From an alpha proteobacterium BAL199 (GTDB taxonomy: Bacteria > Pseudomonadota > Alphaproteobacteria > Thalassobaculales > Thalassobaculaceae), in assembly GCA_000171835.1 (NCBI GenBank), contig ABHC01000023.1, forward strand, positions 1 to 64,000: DNA of 64,000 nt, given 5' to 3'. The translations under genes were made by a program, and so were the position numbers. The notes below the pieces were generated by a model, which was not told the origin of the DNA, made no database searches, and saw nothing but the letters and a program-made list of their open reading frames with translations. The stretch's first letter is position 1. The number at the start of each line of letters is the position of its first letter. Shown piece after piece: positions 35,531 through 44,534 of this stretch.

Positions 35531-36840
35531 CCGCATTTTCCCCCCGCGAGATCGTCTCCGAGCTCGACCGGTTCATCATCGGTCAGAACGATGCCAAGCG
35601 CGCCGTCGCCATCGCCCTGCGCAACCGCTGGCGTCGCCGGCAGCTGCCCGAGGCGCTGCGCCAGGAGATCCTGCCGAAGAACATCCTGATGATCGGTCCG
35701 ACCGGCGTCGGCAAGACCGAGATCGCCCGGCGCCTGGCCCGGCTGGCCGAGGCACCGTTTATCAAGATCGAGGCGACCAAGTTCACCGAGGTCGGCTATG
35801 TCGGCCGCGACGTGGAATCGATCGTGCGCGACTTGGTCGAGGTGGCGATCAGCATGACCCGCGAGCGCATGCGCCGCGAGGTCCACGCCAAGGCGGAACT
35901 GGCGGCCGAGGAGCGGGTGATCGACGCGCTGGTCGGGACCAGCGCCAGCGCCGAGACTCGCCAGAAGTTCCGCAAGATGCTGCGTGAGGGCGCGTTGGCC
36001 GAGCGCGAGATCGAGATCGAGCTTTCCGGCGGTGGCGGGCCCTCGGGCATGCCGAGCTTCGAGATCCCGGGCATGCCGGGCGCCCAGATGGGCATGGTCG
36101 ATCTGAGCGAGATGCTCGGCAAGGCATTCGGCGGCCAGAAGCGCAAGCGCCGGATGTCGGTGTCGGACTCTTACGACCTGCTGGTCAAGGAAGAGGCCGA
36201 CAAGCTGCTCGACCAGGAACTGGTGACGCGCAACGCCATCGAAACGGTCGAGCAGAACGGCATCGTGTTCCTGGACGAAATCGACAAGATCGCCCGTTCG
36301 GAACAGCGTGGCGGCGGCGACGTCAGCCGCGAGGGCGTCCAGCGCGACCTGCTGCCGCTGATCGAGGGCACCACGGTCGCGACCAAGCACGGACCGGTGA
36401 AGACCGATTTCGTGCTGTTCATCGCGTCGGGGGCGTTCCACACCGCCAAGCCGTCCGACCTGCTGCCGGAGCTGCAGGGCCGGCTGCCGATCCGGGTCGA
36501 ACTGCAGGCGCTGACCCGCAACGATTTCCGGCGCATCCTGACCGAGCCGGAGGCCAGCCTGGTCACCCAGTACGTTGCCCTGCTCGGTACCGAGGGCGTG
36601 ACGCTGGAGTTCGCCGAGGACGCCATCGACGCGCTGGCCGATTTGGCCGTCGAGATCAACCGGACGGTCGAGAACATCGGCGCCCGGCGCCTGCACACGG
36701 TGCTGGAGAAGCTGCTGGAGGAGATCAGCTTCACTGCATCCGACCGGACCGGAGAGTCGATCGTGATCGACGCCGAGTTGGTGCGGACGCGCGTCGGTGA
36801 ATTGGCCAAGAACGCCGATCTGAGCCGATTCATTCTCTGA
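35527..36840 (+). CDS. hslU: ATP-dependent protease ATPase subunit HslU
   Basis: Hexameric AAA+ unfoldase that feeds HslV. The protein has 437 residues. The start [20 protein letters not shown] is canonical, Walker A is [13 protein letters not shown] at about 57-69, followed by [14 protein letters not shown]. The intermediate I-domain runs to about 240, Walker B is [12 protein letters not shown] near 250-261, and the sensor region contains [22 protein letters not shown] in pieces. The C-terminal LSRFIL is the tail that activates HslV. Starts at ATGA with hslV. Confidence 0.97.
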   Translation: MTAFSPREIVSELDRFIIGQNDAKRAVAIALRNRWRRRQLPEALRQEILPKNILMIGPTGVGKTEIARRLARLAEAPFIKIEATKFTEVGYVGRDVESIVRDLVEVAISMTRERMRREVHAKAELAAEERVIDALVGTSASAETRQKFRKMLREGALAEREIEIELSGGGGPSGMPSFEIPGMPGAQMGMVDLSEMLGKAFGGQKRKRRMSVSDSYDLLVKEEADKLLDQELVTRNAIETVEQNGIVFLDEIDKIARSEQRGGGDVSREGVQRDLLPLIEGTTVATKHGPVKTDFVLFIASGAFHTAKPSDLLPELQGRLPIRVELQALTRNDFRRILTEPEASLVTQYVALLGTEGVTLEFAEDAIDALADLAVEINRTVENIGARRLHTVLEKLLEEISFTASDRTGESIVIDAELVRTRVGELAKNADLSRFIL

Positions 36841-36875
36841 CGGACGCGCTCTGACGGACGCGATGTCGCGGCGAC

Positions 36876-37412
36876 CTATTGGTCGGCGTTGATCGCGCTT
36901 ACCGGCTGCCGGCTCTGACGGATCGCATGGCGCAGCGTTCGGGCCAGCTCGGCCTTTTCTTCCGAGTTCAGGAAGCGGGCGATTTCCAGGCTTCGGCCGT
37001 GCGAGCGCAGCGTCAGGCGGCTGGCGCGGCGCGGCGGATCGTCCATCTCGACGGCCAGCCAGTAGGGTTGGAAGGTGCTGCGGCGGCTGCGGCCCCGGGA
37101 ATCCACCTGGGTGACTTCGAGGGCCGCTGGGGTGAGGGTTATGGTCTCGTAGGCGAGCGCGGCGCGGTAGTTCATCCGGAACGCCACATAGACGACCAGG
37201 ACGTCAAGGCCCAGAAACCCGACGACCGGCCACGCGCCGCTCAGGAAGAAAACCATTCCGATGATGAACGAGCCGCCGCAGAGTGCCGCCATCAGAATCA
37301 GGAACCCGGTTGAGTTCAGGCTGCGGTGCGGATACGTGACGACGTTCAGCAGGAGTGCTGCGTCGTTCGGTGAGGTGGTGCCATCGGTTGCAGGGGCGAT
37401 CGGCGCGCTCAT
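36876..37412 (-). CDS. DUF2244 membrane protein
   Basis: A 178-residue protein of the DUF2244 family. After a polar start (MSAPIAPATDGTTSP) come YPHRSLNSTGFLILM and two membrane segments at about 35-58 and 60-78 (SGAWPVVGFLGLDVLVVYVAF is split across the second). The rest is a cytoplasmic beta-rich domain with TLRSHGRSLEIARFL. ATG 37412 is preferred over the longer open frame upstream, which reads into the nth promoter region. Function unknown; the family often lies next to nth, as here (divergent). Confidence 0.85.
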   Translation of the reverse strand: MSAPIAPATDGTTSPNDAALLLNVVTYPHRSLNSTGFLILMAALCGGSFIIGMVFFLSGAWPVVGFLGLDVLVVYVAFRMNYRAALAYETITLTPAALEVTQVDSRGRSRRSTFQPYWLAVEMDDPPRRASRLTLRSHGRSLEIARFLNSEEKAELARTLRHAIRQSRQPVSAINADQ

Positions 37413-37563
37413 GATTGCAGATATGGGGCGCTCGCCGATGTCCGTCAAAGGCCGTTCGGGCTTTTGGATCACACAGTGTCGTCGGTTGGCGGCGTCGAAT
37501 TCTGCTATCGTTCCGGCAGGTGTGATCCTCTGACCGCCGCAGCGCATTTACGAGACGCCGAGC

Positions 37564-38217
37564 ATGACCCGACGCATGACGAACGCTGCGGTGGAGGGGT
37601 TCTTCGCCGCACTGGAACTCTCCAATCCTGAGCCGGAAGGCGAGTTGGATTGGAGTAGCCCATTCACGCTTCTGGTGGCGGTTGTGCTGTCGGCACAGGC
37701 AACCGATGTCGGAGTCAACAAGGCCACGCGCCGGCTGTTCCCGATCGCCGATACCCCGCAGAAGATGCTGGCGCTCGGCGAAGAGGGGGTGCGCGACTGC
37801 ATCAAGACCATTGGCCTGTTCAACGCCAAGGCCAAGAATGTCATCGCGCTATCGGCGAAACTGATCGAGGAGCACGGCGGCGAGGTCCCGCGGGACCGGG
37901 CCGACCTGGAAGCGCTGCCGGGGGTCGGTCGCAAGACCGCCAACGTGGTGCTGAACATCGCGTTCGGCGAGCCGACCATCGCCGTCGACACCCACCTGTT
38001 CCGGTTGGCGAACCGAACCGGCATGGCGTCGGGGAAAACCCCGCTTGCGGTCGAGCAGGCGCTGCTCAAGCGCGTACCGGCGCACTATATGCAGCACGTC
38101 CACCACTGGCTGATTCTGCATGGTCGCTATATCTGCAAGGCGCGCAAGCCGGAGTGCTGGCGTTGCGTCGCCCGGGCGTTCTGCAACTACCCGGACAAGA
38201 CGCCGTCAGTCTCGTAG
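37564..38217 (+). CDS. nth: Endonuclease III
   Basis: DNA glycosylase/AP-lyase for oxidised pyrimidines. The helix-hairpin-helix LPGVGRKTANVVLN lies near 118-131 with catalytic Lys and the following VDTHLFRLANR supplies the catalytic Asp. The C-terminal 4Fe-4S cluster CX6CX2CX5C (CKARKPECWRCVARAFC) is at about 193-209. Length 217 residues. A second start a few codons downstream (MTNAAVEG) is possible. It is divergent from the DUF2244 gene and convergent with the lipoprotein gene. Confidence 0.96.
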   Translation: MTRRMTNAAVEGFFAALELSNPEPEGELDWSSPFTLLVAVVLSAQATDVGVNKATRRLFPIADTPQKMLALGEEGVRDCIKTIGLFNAKAKNVIALSAKLIEEHGGEVPRDRADLEALPGVGRKTANVVLNIAFGEPTIAVDTHLFRLANRTGMASGKTPLAVEQALLKRVPAHYMQHVHHWLILHGRYICKARKPECWRCVARAFCNYPDKTPSVS

Positions 38218-38224
38218 GTGGAAA

Positions 38225-38644
38225 TCAGCTTGTTGCGTCGTCACGCTGGCTGGCCAGCAGATCACCGAAGCAGGCGCTGGCCTCAGCGGTACCGGCCAGA
38301 CGGACACCGCGCACTTCATAGTGGACGAGGCGCAGGCCGTCGGCTGCCGGATACCAGAACAGATCCATGACGCAGCCGCCGGCGTGATACTGCCAGACCG
38401 TGGCCCCGCCTTCGCGGCGGACATAGTGCGGCATGCCGATCAGGTGGGCGACCGAGTCCGGACCGAGCGTCCGCAAGCGATTCGGATCGCGCTCCGCCTC
38501 GGAAACCGGCGCGCGCGCCGGCGTTCCGGCCATCTCCACGGCAGCCCGGGAGGCGTCTGGCGCCCCCGGACCGGTCGTGGTCACACACCCGGCGAGTGCC
38601 AGCGCTGCAATCCCTGCCGTCAGCGCGCCGAGTGGTCGAGTCAT
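38225..38644 (-). CDS. Small outer-membrane-type lipoprotein, unknown function
   Basis: A 139-residue protein with a signal (ALTAGIAALALAGC) and lipobox LAGC at Cys20. After a Pro/Ala-rich linker there is a folded part (LRTLGPDSVAHLIGMPHYV, WQYHAGGCVMDLFWY, VRGVRLAG) with two further cysteines (about residues 91 and 125) that could form a disulfide. It follows bactofilin and overlaps it by 4 bp (ATGA), suggesting coupled translation. I do not recognise the family; a role with bactofilin is inference from position. Confidence 0.75.
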   Translation of the reverse strand: MTRPLGALTAGIAALALAGCVTTTGPGAPDASRAAVEMAGTPARAPVSEAERDPNRLRTLGPDSVAHLIGMPHYVRREGGATVWQYHAGGCVMDLFWYPAADGLRLVHYEVRGVRLAGTAEASACFGDLLASQRDDATS

Positions 38645-39309
38645 TCGGTCCCCGTCGTCTTGATGTCTTTGACTTCCGCGGTGGTTTCCTCGAGCGGACC
38701 GGTATCGCCCTTGATCACGCCGCCCAGTTCCACCTCAAGCTGGCCGAACCGCACCGTGCCGATAATCCGACCGGTGCCCTTGACGGTCAACTTCTCGCGC
38801 GCGGTCAGCGTGCCCTCGAACAGGCCGGCGATTACCGCCTCTTCGATCTGCACCTTGCCGCGGAAGGTGCCAGAATCGGTCACCTCCAGCATCTGGCTCT
38901 GCTCCAGTGTCGCCTCGACCGTTCCCTCGACCACCAGCACATCGCAGGCGGTGATCTCGCCGGAGAGCGAGATGTCCTTGCCGACTAGAAGACGCTTGCT
39001 CTCGATGTTCGAGCGCGGGGTCGGCCGCCGGGGCTGGCTGCTGGGAAGATGGTCGGCCGCCGCTCGACGCGGGATCTCGGGCACGTAGCTGCCGGTCGAG
39101 GGCTTCGAAGAAGGCTGGGTCGACATGGTGGCGCCTTTCGCGTTGTCCGGGGAGGTGTTGTCGGGTGTGCCGTCGGATGCCGGCGGAGCATTGCTCGACA
39201 CCAGGGTCGGGCCCTTGGTGTCGCCTGTCGGGTTATCGGATGTCCAACCGGTCGATCCCGACGGATCGTTGCGCGGTGGGGATTCGATGGGTTTGCGGCG
39301 CCCGAACAT
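38641..39309 (-). CDS. Bactofilin (polymer-forming cytoskeletal protein)
   Basis: A 222-residue protein of the bactofilin family (DUF583), filament-forming scaffolds on the membrane. The first 75 residues are Ser/Pro-rich and disordered. From about 90 to 190 lies the beta-helix core, with SGEITACDVLVVEGTVEATL, VTDSGTFRGKVQIEEAVIAGLFEGTLTA in pieces, and GRIIGTVRFGQLEVELGG. GGAG precedes the ATG by 7 nt. It overlaps the lipoprotein gene by 4 bp. Confidence 0.9.
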   Translation of the reverse strand: MFGRRKPIESPPRNDPSGSTGWTSDNPTGDTKGPTLVSSNAPPASDGTPDNTSPDNAKGATMSTQPSSKPSTGSYVPEIPRRAAADHLPSSQPRRPTPRSNIESKRLLVGKDISLSGEITACDVLVVEGTVEATLEQSQMLEVTDSGTFRGKVQIEEAVIAGLFEGTLTAREKLTVKGTGRIIGTVRFGQLEVELGGVIKGDTGPLEETTAEVKDIKTTGTE

Positions 39310-39390
39310 TGTTTATCTCCTATGGAAACCCGTCACCCTAACTCCCTGGAACACAGCTATTATCCTCGATTGGTGCAGAATCGCAACAGG

Positions 39391-40086
39391 TCAATGACGG
39401 ATCGCTGATATTTCCTGATGCCGCATCCCCTGCCGCCGCAGACGCTCGTGCTCGTGGAGGGCCAGGGCGGTTGCCAGGACCGGGGTCGCCAGATTGAGGA
39501 TCGGAATCGTAGCGACTATGGCGATCATCACACCGCCGGCAAACAGAGCGCCTTGATTTTGCTGCCGAAACGCTTTCACCGCTACCCGATCCATGCGACG
39601 GATCGCAACCATCTCGGCGTACTCGCGTCCGAGCAGATAGCCGTTCAATCCGTAGAACAGGACCAGATTGACCCCCGGAATCAGGTAGAGCGGCAGGGCC
39701 AGCAGATTCAGTCCGATCGAGACCCCGGCGAACCGCAGGGCGTCGGCGACGATCTCGGTTACCAACTGGTCGCGTGCCGGACCCAGGTCGGGATAGTGCT
39801 GAGCCTCGACCGCTTCGGCGACCCGGTCCGCGAACAGGCCGCTGATCACCTGCACCATGCCCGGAAAGAACAGGAAGGCGAGAATCACCGCGCCGACCGC
39901 ACCGACGACGCCGAGCAGTCCGTCGAGCCAGGCGACTCCGGTGGCCTGCAGGGCGTCGATCCCGGCGCCGACCACTACCGAGATCACGATGATCAGCGCC
40001 AATGTCGACAGCATTGCCGTCACCAGCACGCCGCGCAGCCGCGGATCGCTCAACTGACCCAGGGTCTTGGCGATGGACTGGAACAC
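39391..40086 (-). CDS. EI24/CysZ-like membrane protein
   Basis: An integral membrane protein of about 231 residues. Hydrophobic segments are visible near 20-42 (VTAMLSTLALIIVISVVVG), 50-75 (GLLGVVGAVGAVILAFLFF), 120-150 (GVSIGLNLLALPLYLIPGVN) and 190-215 (FAGGVMIAIVATIPILNL). The family start SIAKTLGQLSDPRLRGV and the ending NLATPVLATALALHEHER match EI24/CysZ relatives. GTG 40086 is chosen because GGAGG lies 5 nt upstream; a longer frame to 40143 is also open. CysZ moves sulfate; the role here is not shown. Confidence 0.8.
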   Translation of the reverse strand: MFQSIAKTLGQLSDPRLRGVLVTAMLSTLALIIVISVVVGAGIDALQATGVAWLDGLLGVVGAVGAVILAFLFFPGMVQVISGLFADRVAEAVEAQHYPDLGPARDQLVTEIVADALRFAGVSIGLNLLALPLYLIPGVNLVLFYGLNGYLLGREYAEMVAIRRMDRVAVKAFRQQNQGALFAGGVMIAIVATIPILNLATPVLATALALHEHERLRRQGMRHQEISAIRH

Positions 40087-40272
40087 CCGAACCTCCGATG
40101 CCGTGTGTCGTGCGGAATAACCATGGCTGGGTTTGCTCCGCAAGCGCGGCCGTCCGTGTTTTGGCGTTTCCGTGGGCCGGGTTCTCTTTCACTGCCGGTC
40201 CCGTTAGATTGGCCGCGCCCGGGCGGCCGAGCGCAATCGGTTCCGGACTTGCCTGACGTTCTGGAGGAGTGA

Positions 40273-41262
40273 ATGCCCAAGAGTTTGGATGTCGTGGCGA
40301 TCGGCAACGCCATCGTTGATGTGATCGCCCGGATCGACGAGGCGTTTCTGACGACCCACGGAGTCGAGCGCGGCGCCATGACGCTGATCGATGCCGAGCG
40401 CGCGCAGTCGCTGTACGCCGCCATGCCGCCGGGGGTCGAGGTGTCGGGCGGTTCGGCCGGCAACACCGCCGCCGGGCTGGCGGCGCTCGGTGGCCGCGCC
40501 GGCTATGTCGGCAAGGTCCGCGACGATGTCCTCGGCCAAGTGTTCAGTCACGACATCACCGCCCAGGGCGTGCGCTTCGATACGGCTCCGGCCATGGACG
40601 GCCCGCCGACCGCGCGCTGCCTGGTGCTGGTGACGCCGGACGCGCAGCGCTCGATGAACACCTATCTCGGCGCCTGCGTGAACCTGACGCCGGAAGACGT
40701 CGATCCGGCGGCGATCTCCGAGGCCCAGGTGGTCTATCTCGAGGGCTATCTCTGGGATCCGCCGCAGGCCAAGGAGGCCTTCCTGAAGGCGGCCAAGATC
40801 GCCCATGAGTCCGGCGGCAAGGTCGCGCTGAGCCTGTCCGATCCGTTCTGCGTCGGCCGCCACCGCGCGGAGTTCCTGGAGCTGGTGCGGCACCACGTCG
40901 ACATCCTGTTCGCCAACGAGCAGGAGATCGTCTCGCTGTTCGAGGCCAAGGATTTCGACGAAGCCCTGCAGAAGGTCCGCTTCGAGGTCGAGACCGCGGC
41001 CCTGACCCGCAGCGAGCGCGGTTCGGTCGTCGTACACCGCGACGAGGTCCATATTCTCGATGCCGAGAAGGCGACGCGGGTGGTCGATACCACCGGAGCC
41101 GGCGACCTGTATGCCGCCGGCTTCCTGTACGGCTACACCCAGGGCAAGGATGCCGCGACCTGCGGGCGGCTGGGCGGGCTGTGCGCCGCCGAGATCATCT
41201 CGCACATCGGCGCCCGCCCCGAGGTGGACCTGAAGAAGCTGGTCGCGACGCAGCTAGGTTGA
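40273..41262 (+). CDS. PfkB-family carbohydrate/adenosine kinase
   Basis: A ribokinase-fold kinase of 329 residues related to the adenosine-kinase type seen in alphaproteobacteria. The PfkB N-terminal signature is GGSAGNTAAGLAALGGRAGY near 60-80, and the C-terminal one is VVDTTGAGDLYAAGFLYGY near 274-292, with the anion-hole DTTGAGD and catalytic Asp. YVGKVRDDVLG, LGACVNLTPEDVD and ANEQEIVSLFE are conserved in the group. GGAGTG precedes the ATG. It overlaps the convergent ampG stop by 9 bp. Confidence 0.9.
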   Translation: MPKSLDVVAIGNAIVDVIARIDEAFLTTHGVERGAMTLIDAERAQSLYAAMPPGVEVSGGSAGNTAAGLAALGGRAGYVGKVRDDVLGQVFSHDITAQGVRFDTAPAMDGPPTARCLVLVTPDAQRSMNTYLGACVNLTPEDVDPAAISEAQVVYLEGYLWDPPQAKEAFLKAAKIAHESGGKVALSLSDPFCVGRHRAEFLELVRHHVDILFANEQEIVSLFEAKDFDEALQKVRFEVETAALTRSERGSVVVHRDEVHILDAEKATRVVDTTGAGDLYAAGFLYGYTQGKDAATCGRLGGLCAAEIISHIGARPEVDLKKLVATQLG

Positions 41263-42588
41263 TTCTGAGCTTTGTTTGCTCTCATGCCGCTCAGGCATGA
41301 CGATCATCAAGATCAGCAGCAACGGAAGTCCCAGAAGGGCCAGCCCGGCGGTGATAGCGAAAAACAGCGCCCAGTCACCGCCGAGTTGATCCACTACGAT
41401 GCCGGCCGACGACGCGAACCAGATGCGGGCGAGGTTTCCGAGCGAGTTCAACAGAGCGTATTGGGTAGCCGAGAAAGCGGCATTGCAGAGGCTGGAGAGA
41501 TAAGCAACGAATGCAACGGTGGCCAAGCCGCTGGTGAAATTGTCTGCGATGACGGCGACGGCGAATACGCTCAGGTCCTGACCGGCCGTGGCGAGGTAGG
41601 CGTAGATTAGGTTGGTTGCCGCTGCGGCCAGACCGCCAGCCAGCAGGCTGCGAAATGTACCAATTAGTTTCACCAATGCGCCTCCGGCGAGCACACCGAT
41701 GCAGATCGCTGCAAGTCCGAAAACCTTCGTTATGTCGGCGATCTCGGTCAGCGAGAACCCGAGCTCTCGATAGAACACGCCGGACATGCGTCCCAACAGC
41801 GCGTCTCCAAACTTGAAGACGAAGACGAAAACCAGGATCAATAGCCACCAGTCACGGCGTATGAAATCGGTAAACGGATCGATCAGCGCATTTCGAAGCC
41901 AAATGACGATGCTAACGGTGCCCGACTCCGGCACCTGGGAAGCATCGAAGTCTGCGGCGCTGCCGCGTGTAGGTTCGGGTGCAGCGAGGGTTGCGATCGC
42001 CGCTACGAGTAACGTCCCGGCCAGGATCTGGTAAGTTGCGTTCCAGCCCAACGTATCAGCTAGATAGAGACCTCCGGCACCGCCGACCAAGGTGCCGCCG
42101 ATGTGCCATCCCCAGATCGCTACTGCCGATCCTGCTCCGTATTCGTCGCGCTCCAGCACATCGACTCGATAGGCGTCGATTACGATGTCCTGGGTTGCCG
42201 AAAGGAACGCGACGAACACACATGCGAGCGCGACCTGTGCCACATTTTCGTTCGGGTCGGTCATTCCCATCAACGCGATTGCTATCATTAGCAGTATTTG
42301 TGTGACGAGGGCCCAGCTCCTGCGGCGACCGAGCCAATTCGTGAGAAACGGCAACCGCAGTCTGTCGATCAGCGGCGCCCAAAGGAAGTTCAGGGCGTAA
42401 GCGCTGGTCGCAAGGCCGAACAGCCCTACATTCGACCGAGTGAATCCGGCATCGGTGAGCCAGATCGACAGGTTGGAATACACTAGTGGAGCGGGCAGGC
42501 CCGAGGCGAAGCCGAAGATCAGGATGATCAACATTCGGCGTTGAAAATATACGCGGAAGCCGTCAGTCCAAGATGCGTTGATCGCCAT
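41254..42588 (-). CDS. ampG: AmpG-like muropeptide permease (MFS), atypical composition
   Basis: A 444-residue major-facilitator permease of the AmpG type, which imports anhydro-muropeptides for recycling. The start MAINASWTDGFRVYFQRRM leads to 12-14 membrane segments; FGFASGLPAPLVYSNLSIWL (TM1), GLFGLATSAYALNFLWAPLI and the conserved ATQDIVIDAYRVDVL near 155 are typical. Sampled 60-base lines at 41641, 41821 and 42241 have 32, 29 and 28 G+C, against 39 in a kinase line at 40681. No good ribosome site precedes ATG 42588; a TTG at 42630 is unlikely. Its 5' end meets a remnant of another ampG. Confidence 0.88.
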   Translation of the reverse strand: MAINASWTDGFRVYFQRRMLIILIFGFASGLPAPLVYSNLSIWLTDAGFTRSNVGLFGLATSAYALNFLWAPLIDRLRLPFLTNWLGRRRSWALVTQILLMIAIALMGMTDPNENVAQVALACVFVAFLSATQDIVIDAYRVDVLERDEYGAGSAVAIWGWHIGGTLVGGAGGLYLADTLGWNATYQILAGTLLVAAIATLAAPEPTRGSAADFDASQVPESGTVSIVIWLRNALIDPFTDFIRRDWWLLILVFVFVFKFGDALLGRMSGVFYRELGFSLTEIADITKVFGLAAICIGVLAGGALVKLIGTFRSLLAGGLAAAATNLIYAYLATAGQDLSVFAVAVIADNFTSGLATVAFVAYLSSLCNAAFSATQYALLNSLGNLARIWFASSAGIVVDQLGGDWALFFAITAGLALLGLPLLLILMIVMPERHESKQSSEST

Positions 42589-42940
42589 GGCCAAGGCGTA
42601 TCTGAGTCGGTTCGGCTTGCCCAGTGACAAAAGTCACGGGATGCTGATCGTCACCATCGGCGTCGAGAACGCCACCGGCGGCATGGGAACCGCGGCCTTC
42701 ATCGCCTACCTGTCTCGACTGACCAACGTCGCCTTCACCGCCACGCAGTACGCGCTGCTGAGCTCGTTCATGGTGTTCGGCCGCACCGTCCTGGCATCGC
42801 CGTCCGGCTGGGCGGCCGACCATCTGGGGTGGGTCGAGTTCTTCATCGCCTCGACCGTGATCGCGGTGCCGGGGCTGCTGCTGCTGCTGGTGCTGATGCG
42901 GCTGTTCCCGCCGAAAGCCGTCGCCGAGAAGCCGGCATGA
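42588..42940 (+). pseudogene. C-terminal remnant of a second AmpG permease
   Basis: The reading frame gives AYLSRFGLPSDKSHGMLIVT, VENATGGMGTAAFIAYLSRL and NVAFTATQYALLSSFMVFGR, which align residue by residue with the last third of the neighbouring ampG (VAFVAYLSSL, NAAFSATQYALLNSLGNLAR). It holds about 115 residues covering the last membrane segments and ends MRLFPPKAVAEKPA. No N-terminal part exists: the plus-strand homology stops at the place where the minus-strand ampG begins. An internal ATG at 42641 could allow a short peptide, but it would lack a substrate path. GC content is as in the chromosome at large. Confidence 0.8.
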
Positions 42941-43040
42941 GCGGCGTGGACGATCGCCCCGTTGCTGCGGAGCCGGTGCGATAACGGCGGCGTTCGCCAT
43001 CTACGGGCGACTACTTGCCGAGTTCCCGGCTGAGGTCGGG

Positions 43041-43739
43041 TCAAGCTAGCGCGCCGGCGGCGTCGAGGGCGTAGCCGGCCGAGCGGACCGTGCGGATGAC
43101 GTCGTCGTCCTGCTCGGCGTTCAGCGCCTTGCGCAGACGGCGGATGTGCACGTCGACGGTCCGCGGCTCGACGTAGACGTCAGGCCCCCACACGGTGTCG
43201 AGCAGCTGTTCGCGCGAGAACACCCGGCCAGGGTGCTCCAGGAAATGCCGCAGCAGGCGGAACTCGGTCGGCCCCAGATGGATGTCGCGCTCGCTGCGTT
43301 TCACCCGGTGGGCCGCCAGGTCCATGTGCAGGTCGCCGTAGTGCAGCATCTCGTCCTCGGTCGACGGGCGGGCCCGGCGTAATACGGCGCGGACCCGGGC
43401 GATCAGTTCCGACGGGCTGAACGGCTTGGTGACGTAGTCGTCTGCACCGGAGTTCAGGCCGCGGATCCGGTCGCCCTCCTCGCCGCGTGCCGTCAGCATG
43501 ATGATCGGCACGTTCTTGGTGTCGGGCACCCGGCGCAGGCGGCGGCAGACCTCGATGCCGGACAGCAGCGGCAGCATCCAGTCGAGCAGGATCAGGTCGG
43601 GCTTGCGCTCGGCGGCGACCAGCAGGGCCTCCTCGCCGTCGCCGGCATCGGCCACCCGGAAGCCCTCGCGCTCCAGGTTGTAGCGCAGCAGCGTGACGAT
43701 CGGGGCTTCGTCCTCGACGATCAGAATCAACGGTTTCAT
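43041..43739 (-). CDS. phoB: Phosphate regulon response regulator PhoB
   Basis: OmpR-type response regulator (232 residues) that binds Pho boxes when phosphorylated by PhoR. The receiver domain starts MKPLILIVEDEAPIVTLLRY with the phosphoacceptor in LLDWMLPLLSG (Asp53) and the switch Lys in YVTKPFSPSEL. The winged helix is clear near 150-225 (LGPTEFRLLRHFLEHPGRV, EPRTVDVHIRRLRKAL). ATG 43739 has GAGG 9 nt upstream; ATGs at 43745 and 43748 are in frame. It is the last gene of phoR-pstSCAB-phoU-phoB. Confidence 0.96.
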   Translation of the reverse strand: MKPLILIVEDEAPIVTLLRYNLEREGFRVADAGDGEEALLVAAERKPDLILLDWMLPLLSGIEVCRRLRRVPDTKNVPIIMLTARGEEGDRIRGLNSGADDYVTKPFSPSELIARVRAVLRRARPSTEDEMLHYGDLHMDLAAHRVKRSERDIHLGPTEFRLLRHFLEHPGRVFSREQLLDTVWGPDVYVEPRTVDVHIRRLRKALNAEQDDDVIRTVRSAGYALDAAGALA

Positions 43740-43767
43740 GGTCATCATCCTCGCGGGCGCAACGTCA

Positions 43768-44496
43768 TCAAGGTGCCGCATCGGGCTCCGGCGGCTCGAC
43801 GACCGCGTAGCTGGTGCGGTCGCCCTTGGGCCGCAGCCCCTCTAGGCGGGTGCCCATTTCCTGGAAGTACACGGTCTCGGCGATGTTGGTGGCGTGGTCG
43901 CCAATCCGCTCGATGTTCTTGGCGACGAACAGCAGATGCGCGCACGGCGTGATGTTGCGCGGATCCTCCATCATGTAGGTCAGCAGCTCGCGGAACAGGC
44001 TGGTGTACATCTGGTCGATTTCCTGGTCCCGGTTCCAGGCCGCGACCGCCTTGTCGACGTTCGGCTCGGAGTAGGAATCCAGGACATCCTTGATCACCGA
44101 GTGGGTTAGGCGGCCCATCCGCACGATGCCGTTGATCGGCCCGACCTCCGGCAATTGGGCGAGCGCCGAGGCGCGCTTGGCGACGTTGGTCGCGTAGTCG
44201 CCCATGCGCTCCAGGTCGTGGGCGATCTTCAGGGCGGCCAGGATCGCCCGCAGGTCGAGGGCCACCGGCTGCCGCAGCGCCAGCATCCGCAGGGTCAGAG
44301 CCTCGATCTTGTCCTCCATGGCGTCGATCTCGGCGTCGGCCTCCTGGCAGCGCCTGGCGAGCGCATCGTCGCGCCGGCCGATGGCGGCGATGGCGTTCGC
44401 CATCTGCTGCTCGACCAGCCCGCCCATCTGCGCGATGACCGCGCGCATTTCGTCCAGTTCTTCGTCGAACTGCCGGACGATGTGTTGATCCACCAT
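43768..44496 (-). CDS. phoU: Phosphate transport regulator PhoU
   Basis: Links the PstSCAB transporter to the PhoR kinase and restrains the regulon when phosphate is plentiful. The 242-residue protein has two PhoU helix bundles: QFDEELDEMRAVIAQMGGLVEQQ near 9-31 and KIAHDLERMGDYATNVAKRA near 92-111 in the first, FVAKNIERIGDHATNIAETV near 195-214 in the second, each with the metal-binding E-R-x-x-D pattern. AGGA lies 8 nt before the ATG. The open frame continues upstream but is not PhoU. It lies between pstB and phoB. Confidence 0.96.
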   Translation of the reverse strand: MVDQHIVRQFDEELDEMRAVIAQMGGLVEQQMANAIAAIGRRDDALARRCQEADAEIDAMEDKIEALTLRMLALRQPVALDLRAILAALKIAHDLERMGDYATNVAKRASALAQLPEVGPINGIVRMGRLTHSVIKDVLDSYSEPNVDKAVAAWNRDQEIDQMYTSLFRELLTYMMEDPRNITPCAHLLFVAKNIERIGDHATNIAETVYFQEMGTRLEGLRPKGDRTSYAVVEPPEPDAAP

Positions 44497-44534
44497 GGTT
44501 TGCGTCCTCGCTTGCGCGTCGTTGGGCTGCCGGC

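Noticed and set aside
42624-42637. GTGAC-AAAA-GTCAC inverted repeat as an ampG operator
   Set aside because: It lies within the coding remnant of the old ampG, so it may simply be coding sequence; there is no other evidence for a binding site.
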